A stretch of 64,000 nt of DNA from Bernardetia sp. MNP-M8 (GTDB taxonomy: Bacteria > Bacteroidota > Bacteroidia > Cytophagales > Bernardetiaceae), in assembly GCF_037126285.1 (NCBI RefSeq), contig NZ_CP147012.1:310001-374000 (forward strand), written 5' to 3'. The notes beneath the pieces were generated by a model that had not been told where the DNA came from, did not search any database, and was given only the letters and a program-made list of their open reading frames with translations. This document shows positions 10,634 through 19,115 of the stretch, in pieces (within the stretch, counting starts at the first letter, position 1; every line of letters begins with the position of its first letter). A program made the translations under genes and the position numbers.

Positions 10634-11098
10634 ATGTCATCTAAAATTAAAAACATCTTATTTCTAGCTTTATTCTTAGCTAGTTGTAGTAACTCAAATA
10701 ATACACAGAGTACTGAAAAACAAGATTCACAAACAGTTGAAAATCAAACTAAGGAAGAAGAAACTGTTTCTAGTAAAACAGACTGTTTTAGAAAGGAAAC
10801 TCTCTTTGCTGATGGTTCGGGAATGAAAGATATAGAAGAATTAAATCTAACCATAGAAAACCAAAAAGTAACAGGTATTTACAACTGGTTGCCTGCTGAA
10901 AAAGACCAACGAAAGGGAACTTTTGAAGGAACACTAGAAGAAAATACAATACAGGCAACCTATACGTTTATGCAAGAAGGAAAAACAGAAACTACTTCTA
11001 TAACTCTTGTTTTAGAAGACAATAAAGTGACAATTAGTAGCTCAGATGAATCGCTAGGAATAAACACCACACTTGAAAAAGTAGAGTGTCAAAATTAA
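10634..11098 (+). CDS. small lipoprotein, unknown function
   Basis: 154 residues with a lipoprotein signal peptide ending at lipobox LASC (Cys18), then a Ser/Glu/Gln-rich linker to about residue 50. A compact domain follows that is rich in alternating hydrophobic residues and turns (GSGMKDIEELNLTIENQ, TGIYNWLP, GTFEGTL), which suggests a beta-sandwich or small barrel. Probably anchored in a membrane facing the periplasm. No family recognised. Confidence 0.7.
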   Translation: MSSKIKNILFLALFLASCSNSNNTQSTEKQDSQTVENQTKEEETVSSKTDCFRKETLFADGSGMKDIEELNLTIENQKVTGIYNWLPAEKDQRKGTFEGTLEENTIQATYTFMQEGKTETTSITLVLEDNKVTISSSDESLGINTTLEKVECQN

Positions 11099-11204
11099 TC
11101 TTTTAATCAAGTTTAGTAATAGCAAAATACTTAAAAGACAAAAGATTGCTTTTAGTATATTTGTAAAAAATATCCTTTTTATAGAATAGCAAAAAAATAC
11201 ATCT

Positions 11205-12161
11205 ATGAGTAAAAATTCATCTCCAAGTTCGAATACAGGTTTTTCTCTCAAGTTACAACTACTTGCACTTTTAGCTGTCGTGTTATTGTTGGGTATTTTT
11301 TTTGCAATTCCTTCTCAAAGTTCTTCCTCTGATAAATCTATCATTAATGAGACAAAATATGCTTTAGAAGATACAACAGGAATTACAAAACTTGTTTTGG
11401 GAGAACAAATACTTACTCAAAGTACAGCCAATTCAAGCCAATGGCTAATGAATAATGACTTTGTTGTTGATGAAGAAATGATAGCTTCTCTTTGGGCAAT
11501 TATGCAACGCATTGAAGTCAAAAAACCTGTTTCAGAAAGTATAAAAGATGATGTTATTAATAGCTTTCTTTTGAATGGAATTAATGTAGAAGTTTTTAAG
11601 GGTGAAAATCAAATCCGAAATTATAAAGTTTGTACTCACGAAGGCGAAACGTATGCTATGTTAGCAGAATCAACTTCTCCTTATTCGATTTATATACCTG
11701 GATATTATTTACAGATTAGAGATATTTTCGATATTCGTCCTTATGAATGGCAAGACCGAACACTTTTGGCTACTACACCAAATACATTTCGTTCGCTTTC
11801 CGTTTCTTATCCACAAAATCAAGAAGAGAGTTTTACAGTAGATTTTACAGGAAAAACATTTAAAATAAGAGAACTAGCAGAAGCAGACACCAATAGAATT
11901 TACGAATATCTGCCTTATTTTAGTCAAGTTATGGGCGAACAGTATGTCAAAAATGATAATCTTCAAGATTCTTTAAAAAATATTTCGCCAATCGCTATTT
12001 TTTCATTGAATGATATTAGAAGCGAAGAACCTCAAAAATTAGAAATCTATACAGCTAGAGGAAAATATTTTGTTTTGTTTAAGAATCAATTATTACTTTT
12101 TTCTCCTCAACTGGCTGATATTATCTTAAAAACAAAATCTGATTTTAGTAAATCAGAATAG
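11205..12161 (+). CDS. membrane-anchored protein, DUF4340-like
   Basis: 318 residues with one N-terminal membrane span (about 14-37) and a large external part. The pattern of short beta-rich blocks (TGITKLVLGE, SQWLMNNDFVVDEEMIASL, EVFKGENQIRNYKVC, YSIYIPGYYLQIRDIF, FDIRPYEWQDR) resembles DUF4340 repeats, which in Bacteroidota often neighbour gliding ABC-transport genes. No such genes are visible here. A TATATTTG box around 11154 could be its promoter. Function unknown. Confidence 0.6.
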   Translation: MSKNSSPSSNTGFSLKLQLLALLAVVLLLGIFFAIPSQSSSSDKSIINETKYALEDTTGITKLVLGEQILTQSTANSSQWLMNNDFVVDEEMIASLWAIMQRIEVKKPVSESIKDDVINSFLLNGINVEVFKGENQIRNYKVCTHEGETYAMLAESTSPYSIYIPGYYLQIRDIFDIRPYEWQDRTLLATTPNTFRSLSVSYPQNQEESFTVDFTGKTFKIRELAEADTNRIYEYLPYFSQVMGEQYVKNDNLQDSLKNISPIAIFSLNDIRSEEPQKLEIYTARGKYFVLFKNQLLLFSPQLADIILKTKSDFSKSE

Positions 12162-12319
12162 ATTTTAATGCTATTTTACAGAAATAAAAAACAAATCTTT
12201 CCTACTAAAACTCAAATCACAACCTAAATGATGATAAGATTATACTTATCACTGTTTAGGTTTATTTTTTTATGAAAAATTTATACTTTTTTTCAAATCT
12301 TCCGTTACTTATAAAATAA

Positions 12320-12327
12320 TATGTTTG
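12320..12327 (+). promoter_or_regulatory. possible -7 box (TATGTTTG)
   Basis: Matches the Bacteroidota TAnnTTTG -7 consensus, 48 bases before the next start codon. No clear -33 TTG element is seen at the right distance, so this is tentative. Confidence 0.35.
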
Positions 12328-12374
12328 TACAATGTTATTCTTACTATCACTAACTACTCCAACTACATCTACTT

Positions 12375-14342
12375 ATGAAACCTAAGCCCCAAAGTAAACC
12401 TTCTTTAAAGAATCAAAATTATTTTTATCTTGTTTTTTCTGTTCTACTTTTAGTCAGTTTTTCTAGCTGTCAGACACAGCAAAACGAAAAGTCAAACGAG
12501 GATTCTTCTGAAACAGCAAACACACTTCGCCCAAATTTAGATAATGAAGATGAGCGAACAGCATTACTAGAAAATGATGCTTTAAATTCTTCAACTAATT
12601 TTGCTCAAAATAAAAATAAGGATGAGAGTAAAAGAACGTTTTCAGATGATGAATTAGATTCTTTTTCTTCTGCTGATTCGGCTACCTTTTTTAGTCGTTT
12701 TGCTCCCAAAACTCAAACTTTCAAAATCATTAATAATGGAGAGCAAGATATTTTTTGTGATTTAGGAACTTATATTCATATTGATTCTGGTTCTTTTCAT
12801 TTTAAAGATGGTTCACCTATTACAGAGCCTATTATTTTTGAGGTAAAAGAATTTTATGACAAATCAACAGTTTTGCTTTCTGGACTTACCACCAATACAA
12901 AAGGTGGTTTTTTGGAAAGTGGTGGAATGCTTCACTTAAAGTCTACTTCTGATGGAAAAGAAGTTCATTTAAAAAATAAGATTGATATAGAAATGCCTAG
13001 CATTAATACTCAAAAAAGAAATAAAAATGGAATGAGTGTTTATTTGACTTCTTCCACTAACGCTACTGCAAACTCTGTTTCAAATCCTCCCTCTGAATGG
13101 TCTGATACAAAAGAAAAAATTAAATTACAACGCATTCCTAGAAAAAGAGATTTTTATAAAACTGTTTTTCTTTTTAACAAAGAACTTCCTGATTACGAAC
13201 TAAGTGGTGTAAAGGATTGTGAATGTGGAGATGTACAGATAGTTTCTGAAACGGTAGAAGCCCTTTCTGAAAATTTGGATGTAACAACGAGTAAAGAACA
13301 TGAAAGTAGCTTTAGAAAAGTAAATCACAGAAAAGTAACAACTAAAAATAAAGTCCTAAAAAACAGTTACTACTACAATAAAAAACAATTTTTGAGCAAA
13401 GATACGAGCTTCCTAGAATTGTATTCAAAAGTTTCAAGAGAAATTTATCCAAATAATGAAGGTGAAGAAAGGTATGTTTATGATACTATTCAATTAGCTG
13501 TTGAACTTGGAAAAAAAGGAACAGCATTGATTGTAGATGAGTTGTATCAAACAAACCATTCTCTTTCTCAAACTTCTTTTATTCGCACTGTAAACTCAGG
13601 TTCAGGACTTCGTTTTACTACACAATTATCTTCAATAAGAAGTTGTAGCCAAGATAAAAGAAATTTCTATGTTCAGTCTTTGGATATTTGGAAAGAGATA
13701 TTAGAACAAGGAGAAAACGAATTTAGAAACTGGAAAAAAACACAACGAGATAGCGAAGAAAATTATACTATTTCCTACAAAAAACGCAAAAATCCTATTT
13801 TGGTTTGGACAGCCATCGTAAAAACGACAGCAAAACCATTTAAGGAGGATGTTCAAGTTGTCAGAAGAAGAGAGTTTTTTTACAAAAAAGCATTAGAAGA
13901 AAAGCAAGCAAGATATAATGAATTTAGACAATCCATCATAGACAGTTATAACGCAATAGCTGCAAAAAATGTAAATAATGTATCAACAGCTACACTTGAA
14001 ACATACATTATGCGTGTCAGTGATATGGGTTGGATAAACTGTGATAGATTTTATAGTGTTCCTGATGATGAAAAAGTTGATTTACTTGTCAATTCATCTA
14101 GTCCTGTTAGAATTATATTCAATAACATTAATTCAGTCATGAAAGGAGATAATAGAGAAGGAAAAAACATCTTTGCATCTATTCCCAAAGATGAATCTAT
14201 TACTGTTTTCGGTATTCGTAAAAAAGAGGATAAACTGTTTATGGCTCTCAAAAACACAAAAGTTTCTACTGACCCAATAGACTTAGAATATAAAGAAGTT
14301 ACTTTTGAAGAAATGCAAAAAGCTCTTACTTATTTGAATTAA
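12375..14342 (+). CDS. large lipoprotein, unknown function
   Basis: 655 residues with a signal peptide and lipobox SFSSC (Cys32), then a Ser/Asn/Glu-rich linker to about residue 105. The next ~120 residues contain a beta-rich block (IFCDLGTYIHIDSGSFHFKDG..ITEPIIFEVKEFYDKSTVLLSGL) of the kind found in surface proteins with Ig-like folds. The C-terminal half is helical and rich in Lys/Glu/Tyr and carries no motif I recognise. Likely surface or periplasmic. Followed by a good terminator. Confidence 0.6.
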   Translation: MKPKPQSKPSLKNQNYFYLVFSVLLLVSFSSCQTQQNEKSNEDSSETANTLRPNLDNEDERTALLENDALNSSTNFAQNKNKDESKRTFSDDELDSFSSADSATFFSRFAPKTQTFKIINNGEQDIFCDLGTYIHIDSGSFHFKDGSPITEPIIFEVKEFYDKSTVLLSGLTTNTKGGFLESGGMLHLKSTSDGKEVHLKNKIDIEMPSINTQKRNKNGMSVYLTSSTNATANSVSNPPSEWSDTKEKIKLQRIPRKRDFYKTVFLFNKELPDYELSGVKDCECGDVQIVSETVEALSENLDVTTSKEHESSFRKVNHRKVTTKNKVLKNSYYYNKKQFLSKDTSFLELYSKVSREIYPNNEGEERYVYDTIQLAVELGKKGTALIVDELYQTNHSLSQTSFIRTVNSGSGLRFTTQLSSIRSCSQDKRNFYVQSLDIWKEILEQGENEFRNWKKTQRDSEENYTISYKKRKNPILVWTAIVKTTAKPFKEDVQVVRRREFFYKKALEEKQARYNEFRQSIIDSYNAIAAKNVNNVSTATLETYIMRVSDMGWINCDRFYSVPDDEKVDLLVNSSSPVRIIFNNINSVMKGDNREGKNIFASIPKDESITVFGIRKKEDKLFMALKNTKVSTDPIDLEYKEVTFEEMQKALTYLN

Positions 14343-14380
14343 TATAGCTTTTTATAAAAAAATCATTTATTTCTATTCTT

Positions 14381-14417
14381 AAAAAGCCAATAACTTATAA
14401 AAGTTGTTGGCTTTTTT
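14381..14417. terminator. rho-independent terminator
   Basis: Stem AAAAAGCCAATAACTT / AAGTTGTTGGCTTTTTT with one G-T pair and an ATAA loop, 39 bases after the lipoprotein stop. Confidence 0.8.
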
Positions 14418-14467
14418 CTAATTTACAAAATCAAAATCCATTTTGTTCTGCCTGCTTCTTTTAAATT

Positions 14468-15394
14468 ATGTCCAAAAAAGTAATTTCTACATATTGGTTT
14501 TTTATTTATTATACACTTTCTGCCTTAGCTGTCGTACATATTGGTAATGATAATACTTTTTCTGAATTATTAAATAATCCTAGTTATTATACAGACCTCA
14601 TATTTTCACTTGTATTAAGTTATTTATGTGGATTTTATTTATACTTATTTTATAAAAGATTAGATGCCACTCATTTTTATAAATACGAATTTTCTACTAG
14701 AATAAAAAAGCAATTTTTGATGGGAATATTTCTCCCTCTGATTTTGATTATTAGTATAGAAATTTTGTATTTAATTTATTTATTAGAAATTCCACTTCAT
14801 ACAAGTTCTGTATTTTATCTTGAATTACCTTTAGTTTTTATGTTCTTATTATTGGCTAATACAGCTTATTTTATCAATTTTGAATTAAAGAATAGAAGTG
14901 AAGTGTTGACCAAAAATTTAGAGAAAAAACTAGAAAAAGAATTGGAAAACAATCTTAAAATAAAGGTAGAGCAAGAAACCAAAAAACTTACAGAAGAATT
15001 AACAGCCAAAGTAGAAACAGACTTAAAGACAAAATTAGAAGAACAAAAAAATAAACTTACTGCCTATTTTGTAGTCAATCGTGGACACGAGTTTATTAAA
15101 ATTCCTGTTGAAGAAATTGCTTTTTTTGAGCTTTCAGAAAAAAATATGTATCTGACTACGTTTGAAAGCAAACGCTTTCATCAAAAAGAAAAGTTACAAC
15201 ATTTTTCTTCGCTTCTTTCTCCTCAAAATTTCTATCAGCTCAATCGTCAAATTATTGCAAACCGAAAAAGTATTATTGGCTACGAAACTACTACTACTCG
15301 CAAACTCAAAATTAATCTTTCTCCAAAAAGTTTGGAAGAGCAGTTTGTAGCCAAAGCAAATGTTTCTAAGTTTTTGGAATGGTATCAAGTTTAG
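14468..15394 (+). CDS. membrane-bound LytTR-family transcription regulator
   Basis: 308 residues. Four hydrophobic spans fill about 5-130. A charged Lys/Glu coiled coil follows (about 140-200). The C-terminal 100 residues form a LytTR DNA-binding domain: VNRGHEFIKIPVEEIAFFELSEKNMYL, then FYQLNRQIIANRKSI, as in the AlgR/AgrA/LytR families. The protein probably senses a membrane signal and binds DNA as a dimer through the coiled coil. No histidine kinase lies next to it. Confidence 0.82.
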   Translation: MSKKVISTYWFFIYYTLSALAVVHIGNDNTFSELLNNPSYYTDLIFSLVLSYLCGFYLYLFYKRLDATHFYKYEFSTRIKKQFLMGIFLPLILIISIEILYLIYLLEIPLHTSSVFYLELPLVFMFLLLANTAYFINFELKNRSEVLTKNLEKKLEKELENNLKIKVEQETKKLTEELTAKVETDLKTKLEEQKNKLTAYFVVNRGHEFIKIPVEEIAFFELSEKNMYLTTFESKRFHQKEKLQHFSSLLSPQNFYQLNRQIIANRKSIIGYETTTTRKLKINLSPKSLEEQFVAKANVSKFLEWYQV

Positions 15395-15590
15395 TTAGAA
15401 ATTGTCAGGAGAACACTGACGAGAGCAAAGGTATTAAGATTAAAAACATGTCCGTTTCAGTTTCAAAAATGCCCTTTTGAGTATTTTAAAATGGTTTTTT
15501 AGGTTAAATAATTATTTTTTATCTTTTTGCTTAGTTAGTTTTGCTTAATCAAATTTTCAAAAATTACTTTTAAGCAATTCTAAAAATTCA

Positions 15591-16262
15591 ATGAAAGCAA
15601 ACAAATTCCAATCTATTTTCAGCAAACAAAATCGTATTTTTCAGTTTTTGACTTTTCAGTTTTTGATTTTACTTAGTTGTCTTTTTTATTTTAGTCTTTC
15701 TTCTGCAAATGCACAAAAAATTCCTGTACAGATTTCGATTTTTAATCAATCAACAGCTATTCCTTTTACTCGTTTTTTTACTACACCTGTTCATTTGGGT
15801 CTACAAGTTGGAACAGAATTCAATTACTCAAAAGAGTATTATTCCAACTTTCCTCAAAAATCTCATCACTGGTTTCAGACAGTTAATGCTTCCTATTTTT
15901 ATCACAAAGATTTAGCTCAAGGAATTGCTGTTTTTAGTGAGCTAGGTTATGAAAAACGTTTCAAATTTGGTTTAGCCCTTCAAGCTCTATTAGGAGTTGG
16001 CTATTTACATACATTTTCTACACAAGACGAATTTGCACTTGTAGATGGAGTTTATAAAAAGAAAAAAGATAGAGGAAATGGACGTTTGTACCCTACTTTT
16101 TCACTTGGTGCTGGCTATTATCTCAAACCATCAGAAAAATACAGTACCAAATTATTTGTTCGCTATCAATCTTGGGCAGAATATCCTTATTCGCCAGGTT
16201 TTATTCCTATTATGACTCATATTAATTTCCATGTAGGTTACAAATTTTTTGTTTCGAAATAA
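15591..16262 (+). CDS. outer-membrane beta-barrel-like protein
   Basis: 223 residues with a signal-peptide-like N-terminus (hydrophobic to about residue 40, then SANAQ). Amphipathic strands follow (HWFQTVNASYFYHK, GIAVFSELGYEKRFKFGLALQALLGVGYLHTF, KLFVRYQSWAEYPY, HINFHVGYKFFVSK), ending in an aromatic-rich last strand typical of Bacteroidota outer-membrane proteins. No specific family recognised. The leader (15395-15590) shows nothing else. Confidence 0.65.
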   Translation: MKANKFQSIFSKQNRIFQFLTFQFLILLSCLFYFSLSSANAQKIPVQISIFNQSTAIPFTRFFTTPVHLGLQVGTEFNYSKEYYSNFPQKSHHWFQTVNASYFYHKDLAQGIAVFSELGYEKRFKFGLALQALLGVGYLHTFSTQDEFALVDGVYKKKKDRGNGRLYPTFSLGAGYYLKPSEKYSTKLFVRYQSWAEYPYSPGFIPIMTHINFHVGYKFFVSK

Positions 16263-16399
16263 AAGAACTTATAAGTCGCTCATGTACGAACAACAGCAAA
16301 ATTAATTTTCATCATTAAACCTGTAATTAAGTCATAATACATGAAATGTTCATTTCATAATTCATAATTTTTAATTCGTAATTCGTAATTATTTCTCCT

Positions 16400-17593
16400 A
16401 TGTTCAATCAAAAAATCAATTTAGTATTTCCTCTTCTCTTTTTCATTGTTATTTTTTCTTCTTGTAAAAAAAGCGAAGAATTAAGTGAAAATTTTTATAC
16501 CTGTTCGCCCATCTCAAATGATAGCAGCCAACAAAACCAAAATCATCAAAAATATGAAGAATTTATGCAGCAGTTAGTCTCCAAAGGAATTCCTAGCGTT
16601 TCGATGACAATTTATAAAGAAACAGACGGACTTTGGAGTGGTGCAAATGGAAAGGCAGATATTTTTAATGACATCAATTTACAATCTTGCCACCAAACTA
16701 GAGTAGGTTCGACTGTAAAAATGTTTACTGCCGTTACGGTTTTGAAACTTGTAGAAGAAGGAAAACTAAATTTAGATGATAAAATTGCTGATTATGTTTC
16801 GGAAAGTGTTATTTCTAAATTAGAAAACGCTGATAAGGCAACCATTAGACAACTTCGGAATCATTCAAGTGGAATTTATAATTATATTCAAAGTCTAAAA
16901 TTTCAAACGGCTTCTCTAAATGATTTTGAAAAAACGTGGCAGCCTGAAGAATTGCTAGATTATGCGTATGGTCAAAGTGCCTATTTCGAAGTAGGGGAAG
17001 ATGTGTATTATTCCAATACAAATTATATTTTGCTAGGAATGCTAATTACAGAAATTGAAAACAAGCCATTCTATGAAGTCTTTGAAGAAAAGATTTTTAT
17101 CCCTTTAAACTTAAAATATACAGCGTTTGCTGCTAAAAACCCTGTTCCTAAAGGATTGGTAAGAGGTTATATAGATATGTATTCAAACTTTAATCTGACA
17201 GAAAGCACTTATAAAAGTGGTTGGGATTATTTTACTGCTGATGGTGGTCTATTATCCAACTCTCACGATTTAGTTATTTTTTTTAAGGCTTTAATGAATG
17301 AGGAAATTATCAATCAAAATAGTCTAGCTGAAATGCTGACTGTATTTGAACCCAAAGAAAGAGATGAAAACTTTTTTCCTATTTCTTATGGTTTAGGAAT
17401 TTTTAAAGTCGAAACGCACAAGGGAACGGCTTATTTGCATAGTGGAGATGCCGTTGGATATTATGCTAATATGATTTATTTTCCAAAAGATAAAACGATT
17501 ATTAGCTATGCTGTCAATGGAAATTATGGAAGTTTAGACCAATATATTTCTACAAAAGAAGCAATGACTACCTTTATTGATTTAGTAAAATAA
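16400..17593 (+). CDS. serine hydrolase, class C beta-lactamase / DD-peptidase fold
   Basis: 397-residue lipoprotein (IFSSC, Cys22). The SxxK catalytic motif is S104-T-V-K107, a YSN motif lies in DVYYSNTNYIL, and HSGDAVGY stands in the place of the KTG/HxG box. This is the beta-lactamase-related family that includes esterases and D-aminopeptidases, so peptidoglycan or small-ester hydrolysis at the envelope is likely. The stop codon touches an IS982-end-like sequence, so the present C-terminus may have been set by an old insertion. Confidence 0.82.
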   Translation: MFNQKINLVFPLLFFIVIFSSCKKSEELSENFYTCSPISNDSSQQNQNHQKYEEFMQQLVSKGIPSVSMTIYKETDGLWSGANGKADIFNDINLQSCHQTRVGSTVKMFTAVTVLKLVEEGKLNLDDKIADYVSESVISKLENADKATIRQLRNHSSGIYNYIQSLKFQTASLNDFEKTWQPEELLDYAYGQSAYFEVGEDVYYSNTNYILLGMLITEIENKPFYEVFEEKIFIPLNLKYTAFAAKNPVPKGLVRGYIDMYSNFNLTESTYKSGWDYFTADGGLLSNSHDLVIFFKALMNEEIINQNSLAEMLTVFEPKERDENFFPISYGLGIFKVETHKGTAYLHSGDAVGYYANMIYFPKDKTIISYAVNGNYGSLDQYISTKEAMTTFIDLVK

Positions 17594-17638
17594 CGTGAAC
17601 TCGGAATTGTACTTACTGATTATCAATTAGTTAATCTA
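17594..17638 (+). repeat. IS982-end-like remnant
   Basis: CGTGAACTCGG at 17594-17604 is identical to the terminal inverted repeat of the IS at 44084-45131. Some 20 bases on, CAATTAGTTAA matches sequence just inside the right end of that IS. This looks like a decayed copy with the middle lost. Confidence 0.5.
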
Positions 17639-17666
17639 CTCTTTTTAATCTTCGGTGCTGCCCTTT

Positions 17667-17712
17667 TGGTCTGACCTTAATTAAAAGTAGGTCAGTCTAG
17701 TTAGAGCAGACC
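17667..17712. repeat. nested inverted repeats in intergenic gap
   Basis: GGTCTG..CAGACC encloses TGACCT..AGGTCA, so the stretch can form a branched hairpin. It lies in the 478-base gap 17594-18071, which otherwise shows only AT-rich sequence, a TATATTTG box near 17884 and a palindrome. It could be an IS relic or a small structured RNA; nothing decides. Confidence 0.35.
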
Positions 17713-17921
17713 GAAAGTAAATCTGTTTTTTTGATTTGGTGGAAAGTTATTAGATTTGTGCTGTATATTTGTTGTTGGTCATTGTAACGGCAGGCTGAAA
17801 CTAAAGACCTACAACGACGTGAAGAAGTCTTTAATTCCACATTTTTATTTAAATTATTACATACAAATACATAAAATCAGAGTATATTTGGATTCTAAAC
17901 AAAAAAATACCTACTGATTTT

Positions 17922-17938
17922 GCAAGTCTAAGACTTGC
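17922..17938. repeat. perfect palindrome
   Basis: GCAAGTCT-A-AGACTTGC, 8-bp arms around one base. It resembles dispersed REP-type palindromes, but no second copy is obvious in the window. Confidence 0.5.
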
Positions 17939-18071
17939 TCAAATGATAAATCGTAGTCATAGACAACGCTTAACGACTATTTTTCAGAAGACTATGACGA
18001 ACGGAGGGTAGAGTATCTAGTTTTTATTAACTTTAGTATTTTAATAAAATTACTGACTTACCAATTAGATT

Positions 18072-18704
18072 ATGTACACTACTATAAAATATTTTATCCT
18101 TACATTCTTGTCATATGTGATTTCTAACTTTGCTTTTTCTCAAGCAGGAGTTTACAAAACTCATGAAGATTACTTGAATAACAATTTAACAGACTATGGA
18201 ATCTATTCAAGTGTTTATCATATTTTAGGACATTTTACTGTTACATTTGAAGATGAAAATGGAAAGAAGACAGAAATAAAAATAAGAAAAGGAAATATTT
18301 GGGGATACATAAATAATGATGGAGATGTATATAGAGTAAATGATAAAGATGACCCTTGTAAAATTATAACTATTGGAAAAATAGTTGTTTATGGTAATTA
18401 TACAAAAGCAGGTTATACCACAACCACAGTAACAGATTCTAGAACAGGATTTCCTTCTACTCGTACATCTGCTAGTTTTTATTCTTTCGGTACAAATGAA
18501 GAAATGAAATTTTTATCTAAAAAAACTCTCAAAAAAGAATTGAAAAAAAATAAAGATAAAGAGAGTTTGAATATGTTGAAAAAAGTTGGAGTTTTTAAAG
18601 GTTATTCATTAATGGAGTTTATAAATGATTATAATAGAAAGTTTGGACAAGAAGACCCTAATAAATTCAAGATATTTTTGTTTGACGATTTTATAAATAG
18701 ATAG
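18072..18704 (+). CDS. secreted protein, unknown function
   Basis: 210 residues with a signal peptide ending near NFAFSQ (residue 24). The body has blocks such as HFTVTFEDENGKKTEIKIRKG and WGYINNDGDVYRV, probably beta-rich, and a Lys-rich helical C-terminus. No family recognised. It stands alone between repeat-rich gaps. Confidence 0.6.
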   Translation: MYTTIKYFILTFLSYVISNFAFSQAGVYKTHEDYLNNNLTDYGIYSSVYHILGHFTVTFEDENGKKTEIKIRKGNIWGYINNDGDVYRVNDKDDPCKIITIGKIVVYGNYTKAGYTTTTVTDSRTGFPSTRTSASFYSFGTNEEMKFLSKKTLKKELKKNKDKESLNMLKKVGVFKGYSLMEFINDYNRKFGQEDPNKFKIFLFDDFINR

Positions 18705-18734
18705 ATCAGAATTGATATAAGAAAATATTTAATC

Positions 18735-18812
18735 CCCAGCCGTAGCGGTAAACTGCTGTCGCTTGGCTTTGCCGAGTGACTACTATGTATTCGGCATTCT
18801 GCCGTGTATTTG
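18735..18812. repeat. GC-richer hairpin region
   Basis: Contains GGCTTTGCC and CGGCATTCTGCCG stem-loops close together, richer in GC than the surroundings, like a REP/BIME-type dispersed repeat. No coding signal. Confidence 0.35.
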
Positions 18813-18837
18813 TATTTCTAAACTAGTACAAATCTAA

Positions 18838-19013
18838 GAGGCTGTTTGATTTAGTAGTTTAAGGTAAAAATGAAGGAAACTCGTTTTAGTCAAGGCATTT
18901 TTGAAGAGAATAGCAGGACTATTTGATGAAAAACAACTAGAGAGAGTAGAGTAGAATAGACTAGACTAGAATTTGACCATTTTTAAACAGAAATAATTAA
19001 CTCAAACAGCTTC
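18838..19013. mobile_element. 176-bp MITE with 12-bp inverted repeats
   Basis: Ends GAGGCTGTTTGA and TCAAACAGCTTC are inverted repeats with one mismatch, flanked by a TAA duplication (18835-18837 and 19014-19016). There is no ORF inside. The terminal sequence and TNA-type duplication resemble IS5-family (IS427-like) ends, so it is probably moved by such a transposase in trans. Confidence 0.65.
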
Positions 19014-19076
19014 TAAGATTTTAAAGGAACACATTAAAAGTTAAAATCAAAAAACTGTATAACTAAAATACAAAAA

Positions 19077-19102
19077 AACCGACACTTCGAAAAGTGTCGG
19101 TT
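19077..19102 (-). terminator. rho-independent terminator
   Basis: 11-bp stem AACCGACACTT / AAGTGTCGGTT with a four-base loop. On the minus strand it is followed by a U tract, 14 bases after the stop of the 800-residue gene. Confidence 0.85.
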
Positions 19103-19115
19103 AAGTTATATAAAA

